6,061 bases of DNA from Bacteroidetes bacterium GWA2_31_9b (GTDB lineage: Bacteria; Bacteroidota; Bacteroidia; Bacteroidales; UBA12077): positions 1,078-7,138 of the forward strand of contig MENE01000114.1 in the NCBI GenBank assembly GCA_001769005.1, in the 5' to 3' direction. This document shows, in pieces, positions 1 to 5,579 of the stretch (the first letter of the stretch is position 1; every line of letters begins with the position of its first letter). The translations under genes were made by a program, and so were the position numbers. The notes under the pieces were generated by a model. It was given only the letters and a program-made list of their open reading frames with translations, was not told where the DNA came from and searched no databases.

Positions 1-295
1 TAATCGAATTTTTCTTCAACCAGGGATAGGTGCTGTTACCGATATTTTTGAAGGAAGTTTTGCTACACGGGTAGCTTTTGTTCAAATGATACCTTCATCA
101 ACATCAAATATTTCAGAATCGTGGCATATGTTTATAGAACCTGTAATGACAGTTAAAATTGGATATCGGTATGCTAAAGCAGTTATTCAGGTTGGATACT
201 CTTTCCCAATAAATGAAAAAAATATTGATTATAACACACAAGGTTTAATTTTTAACTTTGGTTTAAATATAAATATTGGACGCGATTATTTATAA
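1..295 (+). CDS. C-terminal part of a probable outer-membrane beta-barrel protein (5' end outside window)
   Basis: The reading frame is open from the left edge (first full codon at position 2) to TAA at 293-295, giving 97 visible residues. The ATG at 86 lies in the middle of this open frame, so it is an internal Met rather than the start. The visible part alternates hydrophobic and polar residues with many aromatics and Gly. It reads as several antiparallel strands with short polar turns: a strand around EPVMTVKIGYRY, a return strand around AVIQVGYSFPI, and a final strand LIFNFGLNINIG. This is typical of the last strands of an outer-membrane barrel in Bacteroidota, but the C-terminal residue is Leu rather than the Phe common in proteobacterial porins. 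I do not recognise the specific family. The gene converges on purN: its last Leu codon (TTA, 290-292) is, read on the other strand, the purN stop codon. A candidate terminator lies just downstream, inside purN. Confidence 0.6.
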   Translation, partial: NRIFLQPGIGAVTDIFEGSFATRVAFVQMIPSSTSNISESWHMFIEPVMTVKIGYRYAKAVIQVGYSFPINEKNIDYNTQGLIFNFGLNINIGRDYL

Positions 296-859
296 AGTAG
301 AAACGATTTTTTCAATAATCACAGGAAAGTGTGCGTACTCAAGTTCGTGCACTTTTTTTGCTACATCTTCCGGAGTATCTGTTTCTAAAACTTTACATTT
401 AGCTTGAAAAATAATCGACCCTTTATCATATTCTTTATTTACAAAATGAATTGTTATTCCCGACTCTTTTTCTTTATTTGCAACAACAGCTTCATGTACT
501 TTCATTCCATACATACCTTTCCCACCAAATTTTGGCAATAATGCAGGATGAATATTTATTATTTTATTGGGGTAGGCATCAATTACATATTCAGGTAAAA
601 GCCACAGAAAACCTGCTAAAACGATGAAATCAATTTGGTTATTTTTTAATATCTGAAGCAGGTTTTTAGTATCGTAAAATTCAGCACGGTTGAACACATA
701 ATGCTTAATATTATGATTTATAGCTCTTTGAATAACAAATGCGTTTTTATTATTCGAAAAAATGATAGAAATTTTATTTTTTTTATCCTTTTTTAAATAA
801 AAAATGATGTTTTCGGCGTTCGTTCCAGAACCGGATGCAAATATTGCTATATTGCTCAT
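290..859 (-). CDS. purN: phosphoribosylglycinamide formyltransferase (GART, PurN)
   Basis: PurN is a cytosolic enzyme that transfers the formyl group of 10-formyl-tetrahydrofolate to GAR, the third step of de novo purine synthesis. The 189-residue product covers the whole single-domain fold. It is slightly shorter than the E. coli enzyme (212 residues), as is usual for Bacteroidota. Visible landmarks are the N-terminal phosphate-binding loop ASGSGTN (residues 8-14), the hydrophobic core segment FIVLAGFLWLLP (78-89), the catalytic INIHPALLP motif with Asn102 and His104 (N106/H108 in E. coli), GMYGMKVHEAV (115-125), and Asp145 in EYDKG (D144 in E. coli). The start is the ATG whose complement is CAT at 857-859, directly before SNIAIFASG, as in homologues. 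The gene is divergent from acpP across a 199-bp gap and overlaps the convergent upstream gene by 6 bp. No convincing terminator for its own transcript is visible to its left. Confidence 0.95.
   Translation of the reverse strand: MSNIAIFASGSGTNAENIIFYLKKDKKNKISIIFSNNKNAFVIQRAINHNIKHYVFNRAEFYDTKNLLQILKNNQIDFIVLAGFLWLLPEYVIDAYPNKIINIHPALLPKFGGKGMYGMKVHEAVVANKEKESGITIHFVNKEYDKGSIIFQAKCKVLETDTPEDVAKKVHELEYAHFPVIIEKIVSTL
326..359 (+). terminator. Rho-independent terminator for the beta-barrel gene, embedded in purN
   Basis: An inverted repeat has arms AAAGTGTGCG (326-335) and CGTGCACTTT (346-355), a 10-nt loop, and a run of seven T at 353-359. In the + strand RNA all ten positions pair: eight Watson-Crick pairs plus two adjacent G-U wobbles (332/349 and 333/348). 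In the - strand RNA those two positions become A-C mismatches, and no comparable U run follows. It therefore looks like a one-directional terminator for the gene ending at 295, about 30 bp after its stop, placed within the last codons of the oppositely oriented purN. Termination function is inferred; the base pairing is read directly. Confidence 0.55.
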
Positions 860-895
860 AATCTAATATTTAACTTGGGTATTTGTGTATCTATT

Positions 896-925
896 CAAAC
901 AATGATATTAAAATATTATTACAAA
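896..925 (-). promoter_or_regulatory. candidate purN promoter (Bacteroidota -33/-7 type)
   Basis: On the - strand, TTTG (complement of 922-925) is followed after 18 nt by ATTGTTTG (complement of 896-903). The TTTG half of the TAnnTTTG consensus matches, but the TA half does not. The spacing suits the Bacteroidota primary sigma factor. Transcription would begin near 890, leaving a leader of about 30 nt before the purN ATG. This is a weak match in AT-rich DNA. Confidence 0.3.
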
Positions 926-951
926 AATGGTTCTTTAAATCCAAAAAAGAT

Positions 952-959
952 TATTTTTG
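952..959 (+). promoter_or_regulatory. candidate distal acpP promoter, perfect TAnnTTTG element
   Basis: TATTTTTG followed by CAAC is an exact match to the Bacteroidota -7 consensus TAnnTTTG. The matching -33 TTTG is not clear; TGG at 928-930 is the nearest candidate. A start near 965 would give a leader of about 95 nt for acpP-fabF-rnc. Confidence 0.4.
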
Positions 960-982
960 CAACAAAAAAATAGAGAAATATT

Positions 983-1014
983 TTTGATTTATAAAAGTTA
1001 ATTCTATTTCTTTG
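983..1014 (+). promoter_or_regulatory. candidate proximal acpP promoter (-33 TTTG, -7 TTTCTTTG)
   Basis: TTTG at 983-986 is followed after 20 nt by TTTCTTTG at 1007-1014, which matches TAnnTTTG except at the A, and then by CAC. Spacing and position suit the Bacteroidota primary sigma factor. The start would fall near 1020, giving a leader of about 40 nt. Together with the element at 952-959 this suggests either tandem promoters for the acyl carrier protein unit or one real and one chance site. Confidence 0.45.
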
Positions 1015-1031
1015 CACAGTTAAAAAATAAA

Positions 1032-1048
1032 TTTAATTATTAATTAAA
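1032..1048. repeat. 17-bp A/T dyad in the acpP leader
   Basis: TTTAATTATTAATTAAA is a perfect 8-bp dyad around a single central T. It lies 10 bp before the acpP ATG and just downstream of the proximal promoter candidate. The spacing is too tight for a good RNA hairpin. It could be a protein-binding site or simple AT bias. Confidence 0.3.
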
Positions 1049-1058
1049 ACTTAAAGTT

Positions 1059-1295
1059 ATGTCTGATACTGCATCAAGAGTAAAAGCAATCATCGTTGAT
1101 AAATTAGGAGTTGACGAAAACGAAGTTACACCAGAAGCAAGTTTTACAAATGACTTGGGTGCTGACTCTCTTGACACTGTTGAATTAATCATGGAATTTG
1201 AAAAAGAATTTAATATTTCAATACCAGATGATCAAGCCGAAAATATCGGTACAGTAGGTGATGCTATTAAGTACATCGAAGAGCACGCTAAGTAA
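1059..1295 (+). CDS. acpP: acyl carrier protein (ACP)
   Basis: ACP is the small cytosolic carrier that holds growing fatty-acyl chains on a 4'-phosphopantetheine arm and passes them between the enzymes of type II fatty-acid synthesis. The 78-residue product is the usual length. It is strongly acidic and carries the attachment motif LGADSLDTVEL, with the modified serine at Ser37 (Ser36 in mature E. coli ACP). The acidic helix II that follows (DTVELIMEFEKEF) is the docking surface for partner enzymes. The ATG at 1059 is the only start that gives the standard N-terminus. No Shine-Dalgarno sequence is seen, only an A-rich leader ending AAAGTTATG. It is the first gene of a unit with fabF, 43 bp downstream, whose product acts directly on acyl-ACP. 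High expression would be expected from the candidate promoters upstream. Confidence 0.98.
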   Translation: MSDTASRVKAIIVDKLGVDENEVTPEASFTNDLGADSLDTVELIMEFEKEFNISIPDDQAENIGTVGDAIKYIEEHAK

Positions 1296-1338
1296 TATCT
1301 CTAATAACCCCAAAATCTTGTTTTAAATTTTTATAGTT

Positions 1339-2592
1339 ATGGAATTCAAACGTGTAGTAATTACTGGCCTTGGCGCTGTTACCCCTATAGGTAATTCAGT
1401 TGAAGAATATTGGAACAACTTAATTAATGGAGTTAGTGGTTCGGATTTAATTACCCACTTTGATACTTCAAAATTTAAAACAAGATTTGCTTGTGAGGTT
1501 AAAAACTTCGATCCTAATCAACATTTTGATCGAAAAGAAGTGAAGAAGCTTGATTTGTTTGCACAATATGCATTAGTTGCTGCTGAGCAAGCAATTCAAG
1601 ATTCAAAACTTGATTTAGACGCTATCGATCACGACAAAGCAGGTGTGATATGGGGCTCAGGAATTGGCGGAATACAAACTTTTCTTGAAGAAGTAAAAGG
1701 ATATGTTTTAGGAGATGGAACACCAAGGTTTAGTCCTTTCTTTATTCCTAAAATGATTTCGGATATTGCTTCGGGACATATTTCTATGAAATATCATTTC
1801 CGTGGTCCAAATTTTACAACTGTTTCTGCTTGTGCATCATCAACAAATGCGTTAATCGATGCATTTAATTATATCCGTTTAGGTAAAGCAAATATCTTTA
1901 TCACTGGTGGATCAGAAGCTGCAATAAATGAAGCCGGTATGGGTGGTTTCAATTCAATGCAAGCATTATCAACCAATAACGACAATTACAAATCGGCTTC
2001 ACGTCCTTTCTGTAATACCCGCGATGGTTTTGTTATGGGTGAAGGCGCAGCAGCAATAATTTTTGAAGAATTAGAACATGCTATTAAGCGTGGTGCTAAA
2101 ATATATGCTGAAGTTGCTGGCGGCGGAATGTCAGCCGATGCACATCATCTAACAGCTCCACATCCAGAAGGATTAGGCGCTATGAATGTTATGCGAAATG
2201 CTTTAGCTGACGCAAATATGAAACCAGAGGATATTGATTATATCAATGTTCATGGAACGGCTACTCCACTTGGAGATGTTGCCGAACTTAAAGGTATTAA
2301 AGAAGTTTTTGGTGAGCATATTTATAAAATGAACATCAGTTCAACCAAATCAATGACAGGCCATTTACTTGGTGCTGCAGGTGCTGTTGAAACTTTAGCT
2401 ATTCTTTGTGCTATTGTTAATGATGTTGTTCCTCCTACAATTAATCATCATGAAGTAGATCCAAATATCGACCCTAAAATTAATCTTACGCTACATAAAG
2501 CTCAAAAACGAGTTGTTCGTGCTGCGTTAAGCAATACTTTCGGTTTCGGTGGCCATAATGCTTCAGTTATTGTTAAAAAATATACTAAATAG
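1339..2592 (+). CDS. fabF: beta-ketoacyl-ACP synthase II (FabF / KAS II)
   Basis: FabF condenses malonyl-ACP with an acyl-ACP, releasing CO2 and lengthening the fatty-acid chain by two carbons. The 417-residue thiolase-fold product is full length for the family. The Cys-His-His active site is intact: Cys165 in TVSACASSTNA, His305 in NVHGTATPLGD and His342 in KSMTGHLLGAAGA, with the supporting Lys337. The C-terminal gating loop TFGFGGHNAS (residues 400-409) has the conserved Phe401. The Cys-His-His set separates it from KAS III (FabH, Cys-His-Asn). Length and the adjacent acpP favour FabF over FabB. The start ATG at 1339 is followed by the usual EFKRVVITGLGAVTPIG, and it is preceded by a short ATAGTTATG context like that of acpP, with no Shine-Dalgarno sequence. 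It sits between acpP and rnc in one apparent operon, and its stop is 5 bp before the rnc start. Confidence 0.97.
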   Translation: MEFKRVVITGLGAVTPIGNSVEEYWNNLINGVSGSDLITHFDTSKFKTRFACEVKNFDPNQHFDRKEVKKLDLFAQYALVAAEQAIQDSKLDLDAIDHDKAGVIWGSGIGGIQTFLEEVKGYVLGDGTPRFSPFFIPKMISDIASGHISMKYHFRGPNFTTVSACASSTNALIDAFNYIRLGKANIFITGGSEAAINEAGMGGFNSMQALSTNNDNYKSASRPFCNTRDGFVMGEGAAAIIFEELEHAIKRGAKIYAEVAGGGMSADAHHLTAPHPEGLGAMNVMRNALADANMKPEDIDYINVHGTATPLGDVAELKGIKEVFGEHIYKMNISSTKSMTGHLLGAAGAVETLAILCAIVNDVVPPTINHHEVDPNIDPKINLTLHKAQKRVVRAALSNTFGFGGHNASVIVKKYTK

Positions 2593-2597
2593 TATTA

Positions 2598-3326
2598 GTG
2601 CTTAAATTTATCCCTGTAAAATATATATTTTCAAGAAATAAAGAATTTCTGAGGAAAGTTTATCGCTTAACAGGTTTTTATCCACGAAACATTTCGATTT
2701 TTAAAATCGCTTTTACACACAAATCAGCATCTATTCAGTTCGATAACGATAAATATATCAATAACGAACGATTAGAATATTTAGGTGATGCTATTTTGGC
2801 TGCAGTAATTGCCGACTATCTTTTTTCATATTTCCCGTTTAAAAAAGAAGGTTTCTTAACAAAAATTCGTGCACGAATTGTTAGTCGTGAGCAACTAAAT
2901 GAAATAGCTATTAAAATGGGATTTCAGGATTTGGTTGTTTCACAAATGAGAATTAATGGTACAAAAAACATTTATGGAAATGCATTCGAAGCATTAATTG
3001 GTGCAATTTATATTGATAAGGGTTATAAGAAAACAAAAAAATTTATTATTAACCGAATCATCAAAAAGCATATCAACATAAGTGAATTGATAGTTACTGA
3101 TTCCGATTATAAAAGTCAGTTAATTGAACTTGCCCAAAAAAACAAACTGGAAATACTTTTTGAAGATTCAGATGCCCAACCAATAGAACAGAATGTACCT
3201 TATTTTAATTCAACAATTACCTTAAATAATCAGATTTTAGGAAAGGGCACAGGATCATCTAAAAAAGAAGCACAACAAAATGCATCGCGCGAAGCTTTGG
3301 TTAAGATTCTCGAATTTTTACCTTAA
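2598..3326 (+). CDS. rnc: ribonuclease III
   Basis: RNase III is a cytosolic endonuclease that cuts double-stranded RNA, processing rRNA precursors and some mRNAs. The 242-residue product has an N-terminal extension (1-30), a catalytic RNase III domain (about 31-160) and a C-terminal double-stranded-RNA-binding domain (about 168-240). The family signature NERLEYLGDAIL (56-67) supplies Glu57, Glu60 and Asp64. Glu84 and Glu131 match E. coli E65 and E117. The position equivalent to metal-binding Asp114 of E. coli is Asn128 here (YGNAFEALIG). The RNA-binding domain shows the start of helix 1 (DYKSQLIELAQ) and the helix-2 motif KKEAQQNASREAL. The start is GTG at 2598: an in-frame stop at 2586-2588 limits the upstream side, and the first internal ATG lies inside the catalytic domain. 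Only 5 bp separate it from fabF, so it is co-transcribed and possibly translationally coupled. Confidence 0.95.
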   Translation: MLKFIPVKYIFSRNKEFLRKVYRLTGFYPRNISIFKIAFTHKSASIQFDNDKYINNERLEYLGDAILAAVIADYLFSYFPFKKEGFLTKIRARIVSREQLNEIAIKMGFQDLVVSQMRINGTKNIYGNAFEALIGAIYIDKGYKKTKKFIINRIIKKHINISELIVTDSDYKSQLIELAQKNKLEILFEDSDAQPIEQNVPYFNSTITLNNQILGKGTGSSKKEAQQNASREALVKILEFLP

Positions 3327-3355
3327 AAATCACCTTTTTAATCATATCCTTTTTT

Positions 3356-3363
3356 TATATTCG
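3356..3363 (+). promoter_or_regulatory. candidate promoter element before the IPExxxDY-like gene
   Basis: TATATTCG followed by CA differs from TAnnTTTG at one base and lies 22 bp before the TTG start codon at 3386. No clear -33 TTTG is seen, only a T run at 3335-3339. It may allow the small gene to be expressed apart from rnc. Confidence 0.35.
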
Positions 3364-3385
3364 CATTAAATAATTCAAAACAACT

Positions 3386-3811
3386 TTGAAAAAGAAAGTT
3401 CATAAATTATCTATTGAACCCGAAACCGATTTTAAGATTATTGGGATTTCATCGCACGAAAACGATTATCGTTTAAGCTGGGCTTTTAATAAATACTTGG
3501 GATACAATTTCAGTAAATCAGAGAATCTTGTAATTCAAAAATCAAAACAAAGTATTGAACAAAGCTATTCTGTTTATAATTACATTGATGAAGACAATTT
3601 TCTTCAGTTTCAACTCATTGCAAATCATTCGGAAAACGGATTTCTTATTCCTGAATTAAAAAACATTGATTTCTTTCTTAAAATTTCGGGAGATTCCACC
3701 GACCTTACAATAAATGAACTTGTTACTAAACTCAAGAAGATCGAAATTATAAATACTGCATTTAAACTTGATGAATTGTCGGAAAAAAATAAAAAAGTCT
3801 TTATTTTTTAA
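3386..3811 (+). CDS. IPExxxDY-like small protein of unknown function
   Basis: This is a 141-residue protein with no signal peptide or membrane segment, so probably cytosolic. It resembles a family of short Bacteroidota proteins named after a conserved IPE...DY motif. Here I see LSIEPETDFKIIGISS near the N-terminus (8-23), the pattern ENDYRLSWAFNKYLG (25-39), and LIPELKNIDFFLKISG in the second half, where the Tyr of the name is Phe. Family members are commonly found next to rnc, and pyruvate kinase often follows them; here pyruvate kinase is absent and a terminator follows instead. No biochemical function is known to me. The start is TTG at 3386: an in-frame TAA at 3371 closes the upstream side, and the predicted protein has no internal Met, so no ATG start is possible. 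The gap to rnc is 59 bp, which allows read-through from the acpP unit as well as a local promoter. Confidence 0.75.
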   Translation: MKKKVHKLSIEPETDFKIIGISSHENDYRLSWAFNKYLGYNFSKSENLVIQKSKQSIEQSYSVYNYIDEDNFLQFQLIANHSENGFLIPELKNIDFFLKISGDSTDLTINELVTKLKKIEIINTAFKLDELSEKNKKVFIF

Positions 3812-3817
3812 AAAGAA

Positions 3818-3842
3818 AAAGAGAGATACAAAATCTCTCTTT
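3818..3842 (+). terminator. hairpin terminator closing the acpP-fabF-rnc unit
   Basis: A perfect 10-bp inverted repeat, AAAGAGAGAT (3818-3827) and ATCTCTCTTT (3833-3842), encloses a 5-nt loop, ACAAA. It begins 7 bp after the stop codon at 3809-3811. It is preceded by an A-rich run, but the stem ends in only three T and then ACCC, so the U-tract is short. Position and symmetry favour termination of the unit to its left before the kinase gene. Confidence 0.6.
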
Positions 3843-3921
3843 ACCCAAACCCTAAAATCTAAAACCTAATCTGACAATTGATCTAACAATATCTTTTTGT
3901 CTTTACAAAAGTATTTCATGA

Positions 3922-3945
3922 ATTGGTTAAGTAAATTAAACCAAT
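3922..3945. repeat. inverted repeat ATTGGTT / AACCAAT upstream of the kinase gene
   Basis: ATTGGTT (3922-3928) and AACCAAT (3939-3945) form a perfect 7-bp dyad with a 10-bp spacer. It overlaps the TTAA-core array. As RNA it would be a weak hairpin without a U run, so it is more likely a protein site or chance than a terminator. Confidence 0.35.
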
Positions 3946-3964
3946 GTTAAATATTGTTAAATAA
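3925..3964. promoter_or_regulatory. phased TTAA-core repeats, candidate response-regulator binding site
   Basis: TGTTAAAT occurs twice exactly 10 bp apart (3945-3952 and 3955-3962). Two weaker neighbours, GGTTAAGT (3925-3932) and TTAAAC (3936-3941), put TTAA cores at 3927, 3936, 3947 and 3957, spaced 9, 11 and 10 bp. Tandem half-sites one helical turn apart are the usual target shape for OmpR-family regulators. One such regulator is encoded at 5580, and the array would lie about 40-75 bp upstream of the kinase transcript start. Binding is inferred, and AT-rich DNA makes chance repeats easier. Confidence 0.4.
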
Positions 3965-3987
3965 TTCATTTTGAATGGTTCTAATAA

Positions 3988-3995
3988 TATATTTG
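3988..3995 (+). promoter_or_regulatory. kinase operon promoter, perfect TAnnTTTG element
   Basis: TATATTTG exactly matches the Bacteroidota -7 element. It ends 7 bp before the kinase ATG at 4003, so transcription would start near 4000, leaving almost no leader. The nearest upstream TTTG (3970-3973) is only 14 bp away, shorter than the usual spacing of about 19. A poor -33 box would fit a promoter that needs an activator bound upstream. Confidence 0.5.
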
Positions 3996-4002
3996 TACAA
4001 CC

Positions 4003-5577
4003 ATGCAGAAAAAAACCATTTGGATAGTAACCTTCATATTAACGATTACATTAATCGGTTTACTAATTGTTCAGATATACTGGATACGGGATGCTATTAA
4101 AATAAATGAAGAGCAGTTTTCACAACTCGTGAATAATAGTATTGGAAATATTGTTAAAGAACTTGAAAACCGTGAGATGGTTTTTCAGGTTGCAAATGAA
4201 ATAGATCCATATAATGGTATTTCTACAACCGGAAAACCTACTTTAAATTATAAATATAATAAGCTAAACCAGAGTTTATTCGGACTTTCAACTTCGAATC
4301 TTGAAAAAGAAATTTTTGTTATAAAAACTAACGATTCAATTGATATTACTTCGCAATTAAATCAATTTAGTAACAAAGGAATATTATTAAACACAAAGAA
4401 TAATTTTTTAACTGGAAAAACCATTGATCAGAATAAATTCGGGACTTTAAATTCAGATTCAAAATTTATTGAGAAACTATCTGATAGAACTGTATTTGTT
4501 GAAAACATAGTAAATAAACTCATTCAAATTGATGTAGCAATTGAAGACAGGATAAGTCAGGAAACACTTGAAGAAATCATTCAGAAAAATTTAAAAAATA
4601 ATGGAATTGATTTGAATTATGAATATTCTGTAATGAAGAACTACAACAAAGTGGTATTTATATCTCAAAACTTCAAAAAAGGAACTAAAGCCAAGTTATT
4701 TTCAAGTCAATTGTTTCCGAATGATGTTTTTGCAAAAGAAAATTACTTATCCATTTACTTTCCAGATGAACGAGATTTTATTGTAAAATCAACAGGGTTT
4801 ATGGCCTTTTCGTCCATTTTTCTTTCTATAATTATTATTCTTGGATTTTCATTCTCAGTGCATATTATGTTTAAACAAAAACGCATATCGCAAATAAAAA
4901 ACGATTTTGTAAACAACATGACACATGAGCTTAAAACACCTATATCAACCATTTCATTGGCATCGCAGTTGCTTAAAGATAAAAGCATACCAATAGAAAA
5001 TAAAAACATAGATTATATTTCAAATATTATTGACGAAGAAAGCAAGCGACTGAGCTATCAGGTTGAGAAGGTATTAAAAACTGCATTATTTGAACAAGGT
5101 CATATAAAACTAAAGTTCCGCGAACTGGATATCCATAAAATTATTAATACTGTATTAAATAATTTTGAGATACAAGTAAGCAATAGAAACGGAATTATTC
5201 AAAAAAATTTAGAGGCAAAACGTTCAATTGCAAGTATCGACGAGGTTCACTTTACAAATATTATGTTTAACTTACTCGATAATGCTGTAAAATATAGTAC
5301 CGAAAGACCCGAAATACTTGTTTCTACGAGTGATAATACCACAGGAATTTATATATCAGTTACCGATAAAGGAATTGGTATAAAAAAACAAGATCAGAAA
5401 AAAGTATTTGATCAGTTTTACAGAGTTTCAACTGGCAACTTACACGATGTAAAAGGTTTTGGACTTGGATTGAATTACGTAAAAAAAATGGTTGAAGAGC
5501 ATGGTGGAGAAGTAACTCTTGAATCGGAATATAAAAAAGGATCAACATTTAAACTATTTATTCCTAATACTAAATAA
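4003..5577 (+). CDS. rprX: sensor histidine kinase, RprX-like
   Basis: This is a 524-residue inner-membrane sensor kinase. Transmembrane helix 1 (about 6-28) and helix 2 (about 265-290) enclose a periplasmic region of roughly 235 residues with no domain I recognise. The cytoplasmic part has the H-box NNMTHELKTPIS with phospho-acceptor His308. Glu309 and Thr312 form the ExxT motif linked to phosphatase activity, suggesting a two-way kinase/phosphatase. The ATP-binding domain follows in normal order: N-box NLLDNAVKYS (Asn423, Asn427), G1 DKGIGI (455-460), F-box FDQFYR (469-474) and G2 GFGLGL (485-490). No key residue is missing. The N-terminus (KKTIWIV...QIYWIRDAIKINEEQFS) and length recall RprX of Bacteroides, named for effects on tetracycline-resistance gene expression; the natural signal is unclear. 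An in-frame TAA at 3985-3987 closes the upstream side and helix 1 begins at once, so the ATG at 4003 is secure. The gene is preceded by a terminator and its own promoter, and the regulator gene follows after 2 bp. Confidence 0.85.
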   Translation: MQKKTIWIVTFILTITLIGLLIVQIYWIRDAIKINEEQFSQLVNNSIGNIVKELENREMVFQVANEIDPYNGISTTGKPTLNYKYNKLNQSLFGLSTSNLEKEIFVIKTNDSIDITSQLNQFSNKGILLNTKNNFLTGKTIDQNKFGTLNSDSKFIEKLSDRTVFVENIVNKLIQIDVAIEDRISQETLEEIIQKNLKNNGIDLNYEYSVMKNYNKVVFISQNFKKGTKAKLFSSQLFPNDVFAKENYLSIYFPDERDFIVKSTGFMAFSSIFLSIIIILGFSFSVHIMFKQKRISQIKNDFVNNMTHELKTPISTISLASQLLKDKSIPIENKNIDYISNIIDEESKRLSYQVEKVLKTALFEQGHIKLKFRELDIHKIINTVLNNFEIQVSNRNGIIQKNLEAKRSIASIDEVHFTNIMFNLLDNAVKYSTERPEILVSTSDNTTGIYISVTDKGIGIKKQDQKKVFDQFYRVSTGNLHDVKGFGLGLNYVKKMVEEHGGEVTLESEYKKGSTFKLFIPNTK

Positions 5578-5579
5578 GG

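Noticed and set aside
86..88. ATG as the start of a small 69-residue protein
   Set aside because: The frame is open to the left edge and the upstream residues have the same barrel-like pattern, so this is an internal Met of a longer protein.
240..290. Search for a purN terminator on the - strand left of its stop codon
   Set aside because: Only A/T-rich short repeats such as the AATAT/ATATT pair and repeated TTAAACC are present; none forms a stable stem followed by a U run.
860..1058. Purine riboswitch or other structured RNA in the purN/acpP gap
   Set aside because: No conserved riboswitch core or sizeable GC-containing helices are seen; the region is A/T-rich with promoter-like elements only.
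3301..3320. AAGATT-CTCG-AATTTT hairpin at the end of rnc
   Set aside because: It is a short A/T-rich stem with a wobble inside the coding sequence, at the level expected by chance.
3323..3341. TTAAAAA / TTTTTAA inverted repeat at the rnc stop codon as a terminator
   Set aside because: The 7-bp stem is entirely A-T and is followed by AATC rather than a U run, so it would be too weak. The next gene is close and probably also read from the same transcript.
4755..5009. 84-codon open frame on the - strand inside the kinase gene
   Set aside because: It lies wholly opposite the second membrane helix and H-box of a clearly coding gene. The product resembles no family I know, and no promoter is seen.
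5360..5548. 62-codon open frame on the - strand
   Set aside because: Shadow of the ATP-binding domain of the kinase; no support of its own.
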